From Deminuibacter soli (GTDB taxonomy: Bacteria > Bacteroidota > Bacteroidia > Chitinophagales > Chitinophagaceae), in the NCBI RefSeq assembly GCF_003412455.1, contig NZ_QTJU01000009.1, positions 1 to 64,000 of the forward strand: 64,000 bases of DNA. The letters run 5' to 3'. The position numbers were made by a program, and so were the translations under genes. Within the stretch, counting starts at the first letter, position 1, and each line of letters opens with the position of its first letter. This document shows positions 46,564-53,914 of the stretch, one piece after another. The notes under the pieces are model-generated. The model was not told the origin of the DNA, made no database searches, and worked only from the letters and a program-made list of their open reading frames with translations.

Positions 46564-47379
46564 ATGGGTAATCAAAAAAAAGGTGGGATAACAGCCCTGC
46601 TGGGTGTTACACCTAAGGATCAGCTAACCTTTAACAGAGTAGATGACTACATTGATTCGGCACCGCAAATTGACCTGGCACATGGCTGCCTGACCGTTGT
46701 TGCCGATCTTGCTGCAGATGTTGTTGCCGACGCGGTTACTGACGCCGTTGTTGACGGCGCAACAGATGTTGCTGCTGATGTGGCAACCGATTCAGCTGCC
46801 GATACCGCTGCAGACACGGCCGCTGATGCCGCAGCAGATGCGGGCGCAGATGCAGGTGCATCAGGCGGCATATCCACTGCCTGTTCCAGCCGCCTGAAAT
46901 ACCTGGCGGTATTCCTCGGTGGTACTATTATGGGCTCTATTACAACTGCAGTAACCAGCGCTATCATGAATGCAGAAAAGTCGTCAAACAACGGCCCTAC
47001 CACCAGTGCAGACTACTGGACTGCACTGTACAATTCGATGGTGGCGAGTTACCCCTGCAATGCCAACAACGCCAATACCTGTCCGGGTAACGAACGCGAT
47101 GAACAGGAAGCCATGGTACTTTCTTTGCAGCAGCAACTGTCTCAAACCAGCTCTTATGCAGATGCTGCGCAGACATTTGAAGATAGCTGGCCTTCCAGCA
47201 GCCAGGACGAGCTGAAAGATGACCTGTCTACCGTTACCAATACAGGCGGCATTCCTTCTATGTGCCAATACATGGAAACCTACACCAACTCCGGCGCAAC
47301 AGGCGCTGCACTGGTTATTGCAACGATCAATATTTTTGATACCGTTGCAGGTTTCGAGTTTTCTGACTTAACGAATTAA
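46564..47379 (+). CDS. Asp/Ala-repeat five-Cys protein, putative exported-peptide precursor 1
   Basis: A 271-residue protein of no family I recognise. Parts: N-terminal MGNQKKGG and LTFNRVDDYIDSAPQIDLAHGC (C42); a tandem tract of AADx/DAVxD units (about 46-99), strongly acidic; a double Gly at 101-102; STAC (C107); a hydrophobic segment LKYLAVFLGGTIMGSITTAV (112-131); TTSADYWTALYNSM; YPCNANNANTCPGN (C165, C173); a Gln-rich helix; SMC (C234); and a hydrophobic end GAALVIATINIFDTVAGF. All five Cys are kept in the paralogue at 47531. No N-terminal signal peptide. First gene of a cluster with a serine hydrolase and an HTTM protein, which suggests a modified or processed precursor; this is inference. 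Confidence 0.75.
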   Translation: MGNQKKGGITALLGVTPKDQLTFNRVDDYIDSAPQIDLAHGCLTVVADLAADVVADAVTDAVVDGATDVAADVATDSAADTAADTAADAAADAGADAGASGGISTACSSRLKYLAVFLGGTIMGSITTAVTSAIMNAEKSSNNGPTTSADYWTALYNSMVASYPCNANNANTCPGNERDEQEAMVLSLQQQLSQTSSYADAAQTFEDSWPSSSQDELKDDLSTVTNTGGIPSMCQYMETYTNSGATGAALVIATINIFDTVAGFEFSDLTN

Positions 47380-47399
47380 GCTTCGCCTTACATTTTATT

Positions 47400-47440
47400 G
47401 AAACCGGGATCGTTATGCTATGAATAACCATCCCGGTTTC
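47400..47440 (+). terminator. Hairpin between the two precursor genes
   Basis: 11-bp stem GAAACCGGGAT (47400-47410) with ATCCCGGTTTC (47430-47440), loop of 19 bases, 21 bases after the first stop codon. No U-tract follows, so it may be an attenuator or a stabiliser that lets the first gene be expressed more than the rest. Confidence 0.5.
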
Positions 47441-47444
47441 TACA

Positions 47445-47530
47445 TGAATAAAATGAATATACACGGGCTACAACGCACGGATACATTTCATCAAAGCAAT
47501 ATTATATTCGGTAAACTTTAAATATTGTTT
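47445..47530 (+). promoter_or_regulatory. Second copy of the precursor control region
   Basis: Carries TGAATAAAATGAATA (47445-47459) and, close to the gene, TATATTCG (47503-47510) followed by GTAAACTTTAAATATTGTTT and ATG. The same order of words precedes 46564, so the promoter was duplicated along with the gene. Confidence 0.55.
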
Positions 47531-48358
47531 ATGGATAATCAAAAAAAAGGCGGACTGCCTGGCACACCGAAAGACCGGCTTACGTTCAATAAAACTGACC
47601 AATACATTGATGCAGCAGCCCCTATTGACCTTTCGCACGGCTGTGTAGCCATTCTGGTTGATGTTGCGGCCGACGTGGTGACAGACGCAGCTACAGATGC
47701 AGTTACCGATGCAGTTGTAGACGGCGTGGCTGACAGCGCCGCAGATGCTGCTGCAGACACCGCAGCTGACGCAGCAGCCGATACTGCCGCCGATACAGCA
47801 GCCGATGCCGCTGCAGATGCAGGCGCAGATTCCGGCGCACAGGGCGGCATTTCAACCGCCTGCTCCAAACGCTTAAAAACACTGGCCATTATGCTTGGCG
47901 GCGCCATTATGAGTACTGTTACAACAGCCGTTGCCAATGCTATTTACAATGCCATCAAATCAGCTGGCAGCACCCCAACCACCAGTGCAGATTACTGGAC
48001 TGCCTTATACAACTCCATGATTACAGTTTATCCGTGCAATGCCAATAATGCCAGCACCTGCCCCGGCAACCAGCGCGATGAGCAGGAAGCCATGGTGCTT
48101 TCCCTGCAGCAACAGCTTGCTCAAACCGCCTCTTACGCGCAAAGCGCACAAACTTTTGAAGAGAGCTGGAGCGCCGCCAGTCAAACACAACTGAAAGACA
48201 GCCTGATTACTGTTACCGATACCGGCGGCATTCCTTCCATGTGCCAGTACATGGAAAATTATACCAACACAGGTGCATCCGGTGCTGCACTGGTTATTGC
48301 CACCATTAATGTGTTTGATACAGTTGCTGCTTATGAATATCCTGATTTAACCAACTAA
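47531..48358 (+). CDS. Asp/Ala-repeat five-Cys protein, putative exported-peptide precursor 2
   Basis: A 275-residue paralogue of the product of 46564. It starts MDNQKKGGLPGTPKDRLTFN at the ATG 47531; the TTG six bases earlier is less likely. The AADx tract is longer (about 43-103), then GAQGG (GG at 105-106), STAC (C111), hydrophobic LKTLAIMLGGAIMSTVTTAV, TTSADYWTALYNSM, YPCNANNASTCPGN (C169, C177), SMC (C238) and GAALVIATINVFDTVAAYEY. The C-terminal 120 residues are nearly identical to paralogue 1, whereas the acidic tract varies in length. It lies 8 bases before the serine hydrolase gene, so it is co-transcribed with it. Confidence 0.75.
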   Translation: MDNQKKGGLPGTPKDRLTFNKTDQYIDAAAPIDLSHGCVAILVDVAADVVTDAATDAVTDAVVDGVADSAADAAADTAADAAADTAADTAADAAADAGADSGAQGGISTACSKRLKTLAIMLGGAIMSTVTTAVANAIYNAIKSAGSTPTTSADYWTALYNSMITVYPCNANNASTCPGNQRDEQEAMVLSLQQQLAQTASYAQSAQTFEESWSAASQTQLKDSLITVTDTGGIPSMCQYMENYTNTGASGAALVIATINVFDTVAAYEYPDLTN

Positions 48359-48366
48359 TCTTCATT

Positions 48367-49899
48367 TTGCAAATACAACACCTTTCCCCGCCGGTTCAGC
48401 GCTTTTTACTGAAGTCGCAGCAGCACTTCGCTTTTCCGCAGCTGGAGGCAGGGATATTGCGTTCTCACAGCTTTGCTGTTTTTAATTCAACCGGTGAAGA
48501 TAAAGCAGCTGTTTTCAAGGCAGGCTCACTCACCAAACTGGTAACCGGCCTGGCAGTATTGTTATGCCAGGAAAAAGGCCTGCTTAACATACACCAGCCG
48601 GCAGCCAAATGCTTACCCTGGCTACCGGGTAAGGCCACTGTGCTTGATTTGCTGCTGCATACCGGCGGTATACCAAGGGGAAAGCTCTGGAAATGCAACC
48701 CGGGATTACAAGAGATTCAATCAGCGCTCAGCCGGTTGCCTGGTGAGGACATCCGCACAGGGCAGTACCGCTACTCTAACCTGGGGTTTATTTTACTTGG
48801 GTTTATTATACAACAAGTCACAGGCACCTGTTACGAACAATACATTACCGGGCAGGTTTTAGTACCGCTGCACATGCATGCATCCGGTTTTGGCAACAAG
48901 GAATCAGGCAGCATTACCACACCGCATACACTATTGCATTTTTATGCCGCAGCCAACCATCCTTACCCATTAAAGGCGGTACAGCTGGAAGCCGCGCCGC
49001 ACGCCGCGTTTGACCTGCATACAACGATACCCGATTTTTCCCGTTTGTTATATTGCCTGCTGCACCAGGGCACATACGGCGGTAAACAGGTATTTCAACC
49101 GGCTACCGTTGATTTATTGCTGCAGCTGCACCAGCCTGCTGGCAAACGGGTAAGCACAGGCATCGGCCATTTGCGCACACAGGCACACAACGGGGTATTG
49201 CTGTTTCAAAGCGGCGAGCATTTCGGGCACAGTGCCTCCCTGTTATGGCATGTGGAAAAACAACAGGTATACCTGGCAATGACCAACCGCGGCGGCGCCT
49301 CTTCAGAGCTGGCATATGTGCTGCAGTGCTTAAACCGTTATTACCTGCAAAATGGCAACACAACTGCGTTGAACTTTAATTACCCCGGTACCGGCAATTT
49401 TACAGGCACTTATCAATACAACGCAACCGTGTTTTCCATAAGCAAAGCGGGTAACAACCTGCAGCTTACCAGCGGCAGGCACCGGTCAGATCTGATTTAT
49501 AAAGGCCAGGGTATTTTCCAGCAAACACTGCCGCACTGGGGCCGGTATTTTATTCGGGCAGATATGAACGGGCAAACGGCAAAGGGCTTGTTCGTTGGCC
49601 CTTGTTATTTTCATAAAACCGGCCACAATGAAACTTTGCCCGGGCATAAGGAACCACCACACACTACAGCAGGCATATACCAGCATCCTGCTGTTGGCCG
49701 GGTAGCCGTATTTATGAGAAACAAACAATTGATACTCGCCTATGCCCCGCTGAAAGAAAGCCGCCTGCATCCCATTGCAGACAATCACTATGTACAAACC
49801 GACGGACCATTCTGCGGTGAAGCAGTCATTTTTGACACGCACCATCACCAAATGCTGCTCGGCGGATTTGATTTCCGGAAAACACCCTATCATTATTAA
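48367..49899 (+). CDS. Beta-lactamase-fold serine hydrolase (PBP-like)
   Basis: A 510-residue member of the beta-lactamase/class C (pfam Beta-lactamase) superfamily. The catalytic set is intact: SLTK with Ser54 and Lys57, YSN (Y136-N138) and HSA in place of KTG (H288); LLLHTGGIP is the usual family block. A C-terminal beta-rich domain of about 160 residues follows (NFTGTYQYNATVFSISKAG...). No signal peptide or lipobox is visible, unlike most relatives. It has no ATG start; TTG at 48367 (or ATT one codon earlier) must be used, 8 bases after the second paralogue. In this setting it could be a protease or peptidase that matures the paralogous proteins, or an immunity-type enzyme. Confidence 0.85.
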   Translation: MQIQHLSPPVQRFLLKSQQHFAFPQLEAGILRSHSFAVFNSTGEDKAAVFKAGSLTKLVTGLAVLLCQEKGLLNIHQPAAKCLPWLPGKATVLDLLLHTGGIPRGKLWKCNPGLQEIQSALSRLPGEDIRTGQYRYSNLGFILLGFIIQQVTGTCYEQYITGQVLVPLHMHASGFGNKESGSITTPHTLLHFYAAANHPYPLKAVQLEAAPHAAFDLHTTIPDFSRLLYCLLHQGTYGGKQVFQPATVDLLLQLHQPAGKRVSTGIGHLRTQAHNGVLLFQSGEHFGHSASLLWHVEKQQVYLAMTNRGGASSELAYVLQCLNRYYLQNGNTTALNFNYPGTGNFTGTYQYNATVFSISKAGNNLQLTSGRHRSDLIYKGQGIFQQTLPHWGRYFIRADMNGQTAKGLFVGPCYFHKTGHNETLPGHKEPPHTTAGIYQHPAVGRVAVFMRNKQLILAYAPLKESRLHPIADNHYVQTDGPFCGEAVIFDTHHHQMLLGGFDFRKTPYHY

Positions 49900-49901
49900 C
49901 C

Positions 49902-50429
49902 ATGCAACCTTTTTTACATTCAGTCATTACCATTTTAACCAACCTCTTTATTGTGCTGATGCTTTTCTGGATGATCTTTTGGGACAGGGAGCTCAGTCAC
50001 CCTGTTCGTAAATGGTGGATCCCTAAAGTGCTGCCCTATTTTTTCTGGTTAGGCCTTTGCCATGAATGGAAGATGTTTTCGCCTGATCCCTATAAACAGA
50101 ACTGGTGGCCTAAAATAAAACTTACACTGGCCGACGGTAATTTTTTTATATGGGAGCCAACCCCTTCGGAACAACTCAATGCCTGGGAAAAACTGCGCTA
50201 TAAAAAGTACCACAAACTATACCTGGAAATATCCAGGTACAAAGGCGCAGTGAATATAAAACTGGATTTTATACTGTACCTGTTACGCCGCTACAACCTG
50301 GAAGGAACCTGTGTTAAAGCAGAGATCTACCAGGTGCACCAGCCCATCCCGCCTATGGACAACAGTGAACAAACGCCGGTTAAAACCTACCAGTCCCTGG
50401 TATACACCTATCAGCCCGTGAAATCTTAA
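49902..50429 (+). CDS. Small membrane protein, possibly SdpA-like HTTM partner
   Basis: A 175-residue protein. One or two hydrophobic segments at the N terminus (ITILTNLFIVLMLFWMIFW, and VLPYFFWLGLC), then HEWKMFSPDPYKQNWWPKIKLTLADG and a soluble region. The W-x-M-F-x-P-x-P signature is common in proteins encoded beside HTTM genes, including the SdpA component of the Bacillus sporulation-delaying peptide system; the match is by motif and context only. ATG two bases after the serine hydrolase stop, and three bases before the HTTM gene, so the three are tightly coupled. Confidence 0.65.
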   Translation: MQPFLHSVITILTNLFIVLMLFWMIFWDRELSHPVRKWWIPKVLPYFFWLGLCHEWKMFSPDPYKQNWWPKIKLTLADGNFFIWEPTPSEQLNAWEKLRYKKYHKLYLEISRYKGAVNIKLDFILYLLRRYNLEGTCVKAEIYQVHQPIPPMDNSEQTPVKTYQSLVYTYQPVKS

Positions 50430-50432
50430 TCT

Positions 50433-51335
50433 ATGTTCAGCTTACAACAATTATCCGATGCATGGAATACGTTTTTCTTTACGCCAGAGCCGGTTTATAC
50501 CATCGCATTGTTCCGTATTGTATTTGGCCTGATATTATTGTACGACAGCTTTTTTATCTGGGCCAATGCTCTGGAATACCTGGGCCCGCAGGGACTGCTG
50601 GGGTATGAACGTTACCAGCAGCGTTATCATAAAAAATCGCTCTCGCTTTTTTTGTACCTGCCCCCAACACCATTAGCGGTACATGCAGTACTGGCCTTTC
50701 ATGTGTTTTTTTTGGTCATGATGATACTGGGTATTTTCACCACCATCAGCGTAATGGCAGTGTTTATTACACTCAACTCCATTATCAACCGCAATGTATC
50801 GTTGTGTAATGGTGGCGACAACCTATCCAGGATTATGTGCTTTTTGCTGATATTTACGCCCTGCGGACAGGCATGGTCGGCAGACCAGTGGTGGCAGCAT
50901 CATCAATTCATTACACCGGGTTACATTACCATGCAGGCGCCATGGGCATTGCGATTGATGCAAATACAGGTATCTATCATTTATCTCTACACCGTTTACT
51001 GGAAACTGAAAGGCGCAACTTACAGAAAAGGTATCGCCATGTATTACATTACCGCCAATGATGTGTACCGGCGCTACAGGGTGCCGCGCTTCCTTCTACA
51101 AAAGCCATTTGTACAAATACTAACCTGGGGAGCGCTAATAATTGAATTTGCGCTGGGCATCGGGTTATGGATTAAAGAAGTGCAGTATATTTTTCTTGTA
51201 ATCGGTTACCTGTTTCATCTGGCTATTGAATACATGCTCAATATCCACCTGTTTGGCTGGCATATGCTGGCCGTGTTGTTGTTGTTCGCCAACCCGGTGG
51301 ACGTGTATCATGTGATTGGCAGCTGGCTTGCCTGA
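50433..51335 (+). CDS. HTTM-domain membrane protein (vitamin-K carboxylase/SdpB-like)
   Basis: A 300-residue multi-pass membrane protein of the HTTM family. Family blocks are IALFRIVFGLILLYDSFF, GPQGLLGYERY, NRNVSLCNGGDNLSRIMCFLLIFTPCG, LRLMQIQVSIIYLYTVYWKLKGATYRKGIAMYY and the closing helix GWHMLAVLLLFANP. HTTM is shared by vitamin-K-dependent gamma-glutamyl carboxylases and by SdpB, which is needed to mature the SdpC toxin. The large lumenal domain of full carboxylases is missing, so the SdpB-like role fits better. Last gene of the five-gene cluster, followed by a hairpin. Confidence 0.85.
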   Translation: MFSLQQLSDAWNTFFFTPEPVYTIALFRIVFGLILLYDSFFIWANALEYLGPQGLLGYERYQQRYHKKSLSLFLYLPPTPLAVHAVLAFHVFFLVMMILGIFTTISVMAVFITLNSIINRNVSLCNGGDNLSRIMCFLLIFTPCGQAWSADQWWQHHQFITPGYITMQAPWALRLMQIQVSIIYLYTVYWKLKGATYRKGIAMYYITANDVYRRYRVPRFLLQKPFVQILTWGALIIEFALGIGLWIKEVQYIFLVIGYLFHLAIEYMLNIHLFGWHMLAVLLLFANPVDVYHVIGSWLA

Positions 51336-51343
51336 AAACCAGC

Positions 51344-51368
51344 ACCGCCCGGTTGTTGGCCGGGCGGT
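51344..51368 (+). terminator. Hairpin closing the HTTM cluster
   Basis: 9-bp GC-rich stem ACCGCCCGG (51344-51352) with CCGGGCGGT (51360-51368), eight bases after the HTTM stop codon. No U-run follows. Confidence 0.55.
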
Positions 51369-51513
51369 AATACGGGCGTAGCAATGCGCAATCGTTAACA
51401 TCCACCACATCGTGAATGTGCAAGTAAGAAAGGCCCCGGCACAGTAGAGCGAAACCTATCTTCCATCGGCTCATAGCCAATACCCACGATGCCGGAATTT
51501 TTTTCCAAAAAAG

Positions 51514-51562
51514 TTGCGTAGCCAAATAACTACACATATATTTGTAGTCAAATAACTACACA
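51514..51562 (+). promoter_or_regulatory. Promoter with overlapping ArsR-like operators
   Basis: TTG at 51514-51516 and TATATTTG at 51537-51544, 20 bases apart. CAAATAACTACACA is repeated exactly at 51523-51536 and 51549-51562, flanking the -7 box, and ACTACA/TGTAGT half-sites form inverted pairs (51529-51534 with 51543-51548, and 51543-51548 with 51555-51560). The spacing and -7 sequence match those of the operon at 38658. The ATG follows at once. Confidence 0.65.
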
Positions 51563-51880
51563 ATGAACCTGAGACGGGATGTATTTCAAGCCATAGCCGA
51601 CCCCACGAGACGGGCCATATTGCTGCTGGTAGCTTCGCAGGCCTTAACAGCAGGCGCCATAGCTGCCAACTTCGATACAGCACGCCCCACTGTTTCAAAA
51701 CACCTGCAGATACTTACTGAATGCGAATTGCTGAAACAGGAGCAAAACGGCCGGGAGATATACTATCAATTAAATCCGCAAAAAATGAAAGAAATAGCCG
51801 ACTTCCTTGAACCATTCCGCCAGCTGTGGGATGCGCGGTTTAACAAACTGGAATCCATCATGAAAAAATATAAAAAATAA
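51563..51880 (+). CDS. ArsR-family transcriptional regulator
   Basis: A 105-residue winged helix repressor ([50 protein letters not shown]), again without the metal-binding Cys box. First gene of a four-gene operon with SRPBCC, DoxX-like and YdeI-like genes; probably represses its own promoter at 51514-51562. ATG directly after the second direct repeat, so bound repressor would also cover the ribosome entry site. Confidence 0.92.
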   Translation: MNLRRDVFQAIADPTRRAILLLVASQALTAGAIAANFDTARPTVSKHLQILTECELLKQEQNGREIYYQLNPQKMKEIADFLEPFRQLWDARFNKLESIMKKYKK

Positions 51881-51881
51881 C

Positions 51882-52346
51882 ATGGAACAAAAAACAAAAA
51901 TCCATGCCGAAGACGGCAAACAGGAATTAACAATAACCCGCGTATTTGATTTGCCACTGGACCTGCTTTTTAAAGCCTATGAAGATGCGGAAATTGTGGA
52001 ACAATGGATGGGCACCAAAGTATTGAAACTCGAAAACAAATCACATGGCAGTTACCGGTTTGAAACAACCGATCACAAAGGCAACAAATACGGCTTCAAC
52101 GGCACGATTCACGAGTTTGTGCCCAACCGGAAAATTATCCGCACGTTTGAAATGGAGAACACACCTTATAGCGTGCAGCTCGAATTCCTGGAGTTTGAAG
52201 CGCTCACTGAGGAAACCAGTCAACTTACCATGCACGTGGTATACAGAACAGCTGCACACCGGGACCAGGTACTGAAACTACCTTTTGCGCAGGGCATTAA
52301 TATGGCACACAACCGCCTGCAGGATATTGTACACAAACTAAAATAA
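51882..52346 (+). CDS. SRPBCC (AHSA1-like) domain protein
   Basis: A 154-residue AHSA1-like protein (ITRVFDLPLDLLFKAYEDAEIVEQWMGTKVLKLENKSHGSYRF, ending AQGINMAHNRLQDIVHKL). One base separates it from the ArsR stop. Ligand and biological role unknown. Here the order is ArsR then SRPBCC, the reverse of the operon at 38709. Confidence 0.9.
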   Translation: MEQKTKIHAEDGKQELTITRVFDLPLDLLFKAYEDAEIVEQWMGTKVLKLENKSHGSYRFETTDHKGNKYGFNGTIHEFVPNRKIIRTFEMENTPYSVQLEFLEFEALTEETSQLTMHVVYRTAAHRDQVLKLPFAQGINMAHNRLQDIVHKLK

Positions 52347-52352
52347 CCCTTC

Positions 52353-52745
52353 ATGACAAAAAGAAACAAAATCATTTACTGGATTGCCACACTGTGGCTG
52401 GCATTAGGTATGGTATCTACAGGCGCAGTACAATTGTTCAAAGCCAAAAACGGCACGGGTGGTGCAGACAGCGTTGCACACCTGGGTTACCCGCTCTACA
52501 TTTTAACGTTGCTGGGCGTATGGAAATTATTGGGCGTTATGGCCGTACTTATGCCTAAATTCCCGTTGCTGAAAGAATGGGCCTATGCAGGTTTTTTCTT
52601 TGTAATGTCTGGCGCGGTATTTTCGCATATAGCCATGGGCGATTCCTTGGGTGAAATAGCCCCTGCTTTACTGCTGATTGTACTCACCGTTGTATCGTGG
52701 TATTTCAGACCGGCAGACAGGAAACTCATTTCAGTTAATGCATAA
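52353..52745 (+). CDS. DoxX-like membrane protein
   Basis: A 130-residue protein with four hydrophobic segments (IIYWIATLWLALGMVSTGAV, LYILTLLGVWKLLGVMAVLM, YAGFFFVMSGAVFSHIAMGD, ALLLIVLTVVSWYF), matching DoxX-like/DUF4267-type membrane proteins that often sit with ArsR and SRPBCC genes. Function unproven; redox or stress related roles are proposed for the family. Confidence 0.88.
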   Translation: MTKRNKIIYWIATLWLALGMVSTGAVQLFKAKNGTGGADSVAHLGYPLYILTLLGVWKLLGVMAVLMPKFPLLKEWAYAGFFFVMSGAVFSHIAMGDSLGEIAPALLLIVLTVVSWYFRPADRKLISVNA

Positions 52746-52756
52746 AATTGAACACC

Positions 52757-53335
52757 ATGAATCCCAAAGCTGATTTTTATTTTGATCAAAACGAAAAGTG
52801 GCAGAAGGAACTGGAGCATCTCAGAACACTTATTCTCGATTGCGGACTTACCGAAGAAGTAAAGTGGGGCTGCCCCTGTTACACCTTCCAGGACGCCAAT
52901 ATTGTGTTGATACACGTATTTAAAGAATACTGTGCCATGCTGTTTTTCAAAGGGGCATTGCTGAACGACCCCAATGGCATACTGATACAGCAAACGGAAA
53001 ACGTACAGGCCGCGCGCCAGGTACGTTTTACCCATGTAAAAGAAATAGTAAAGCTGGAACGCGTACTGAAGACATACGTATACGAGGCTATTGAAGTAGA
53101 GAAGGCCGGTTTGAAAGTGCCTTTGAAAAAGACAAAGGAATTTGCGATGCCGGAAGAATTTCAAAGCAGGCTCGCTAAAAAACCAGCGCTGAAGAAAGCA
53201 TTTGAAGCCTTAACACCAGGCAGGCAAAGAGCCTACCTGCTCTACTTCGCCGCACCCAAACAAACCAAAACAAGGGAATCAAGAATCGAAAAATCCATCC
53301 CGCAGATACTGGAGGGAAAGGGGTTGAATGATTAG
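52757..53335 (+). CDS. YdeI/DUF1801-type protein
   Basis: A 192-residue cytosolic protein with the DUF1801 fold in front (FDQNEKWQKELEHLRTLILDCGLTEEVKWGCPCYTFQDANIVLIHVFKEYCAMLFFKGALL) and a YdeI/OmpD-associated helical tail (MPEEFQSRLAKKPALKKAFEALTPGRQRAYLLYFAAPKQTKTRESRI). The ATG at 52757 is used; the frame also opens at a TTG nine bases earlier. Last gene of the ArsR operon; ligand unknown. Confidence 0.88.
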   Translation: MNPKADFYFDQNEKWQKELEHLRTLILDCGLTEEVKWGCPCYTFQDANIVLIHVFKEYCAMLFFKGALLNDPNGILIQQTENVQAARQVRFTHVKEIVKLERVLKTYVYEAIEVEKAGLKVPLKKTKEFAMPEEFQSRLAKKPALKKAFEALTPGRQRAYLLYFAAPKQTKTRESRIEKSIPQILEGKGLND

Positions 53336-53425
53336 GCCTGATGCAACCGGGGCTAATCATTCAAAACAAACCTTATTTCTTTTATATGGAAACTTAACAG
53401 AAGAAATCAAAGCTGCCTGTCTTTA

Positions 53426-53896
53426 TTAACACGGGAGTTTTTTATTACTCGCCACAATCCTTTTTACATCGTTTAAATGCTCTTCTGTTAATCCAACGTA
53501 AGAGCTGGTTAATATCAAATGCGCTTTCAGATCTTTTGGCAGCCCATTCAAAGATTTATCATCATCTATGATGACAAAATCTTCTTCAGTATTATTAAGG
53601 CTAAACCAATTCAATATTTCTTCTTTACGGGAAAGATGATCCTTGTTAGGGTAAATTGATTTAACCTTTTTGGAATGGATGCCTCTGTTTTTAAAGATCT
53701 TTTCCCATTCTTCAATACTATAATTTGACTTATGTGATGTTGTAAGAACCACTGTTGCGTCATATTCAGTGATAAGACGGTCAAGGGCACGCGCAGACTT
53801 ATTGCTAAAAGCAACAAACCCGTCCGCCAAAACTTCGGGCCTTCTATGTCCTATGGCAGGAACCATAACACCATCTATGTCAAGGAATACTAACAT
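53426..53896 (-). CDS. HAD-superfamily phosphatase-like protein
   Basis: About 156 residues. HAD motif I is LVFLDIDGVM (D6 and D8), motif II TTSH in ATVVLTTSHKSN, and motif IV FVIIDDDKSL, so the phosphohydrolase site looks complete. The short cap-less form resembles the HAD domain described in Swiss-army-knife RNA-repair proteins, but stand-alone relatives are common and the substrate is unknown. ATG at 53896; the TTG three codons upstream is less likely. Base use is AT-rich against its neighbours. It follows the ParB-like gene by 18 bases. Confidence 0.78.
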   Translation of the reverse strand: MLVFLDIDGVMVPAIGHRRPEVLADGFVAFSNKSARALDRLITEYDATVVLTTSHKSNYSIEEWEKIFKNRGIHSKKVKSIYPNKDHLSRKEEILNWFSLNNTEEDFVIIDDDKSLNGLPKDLKAHLILTSSYVGLTEEHLNDVKRIVASNKKLPC

Positions 53897-53914
53897 ATAT
53901 GGCAAATTTACACC

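Noticed and set aside
46699..46860. CRISPR-like regular repeats in the paralogue genes
   Set aside because: The units are in-frame 12-base coding repeats without spacers, and no cas genes are present.
46647..47003. Long minus-strand open frames opposite the Asp/Ala tracts (also 47539-47937)
   Set aside because: GCA/TGC-rich repeats keep the opposite strand open as Ser/Ala repeats; the plus-strand frame has conserved Cys motifs on both sides of the tract and is the real gene.
50433..51335. Full vitamin-K-dependent gamma-glutamyl carboxylase
   Set aside because: Only the HTTM membrane part (300 residues) is present; the large lumenal domain of true carboxylases is missing.
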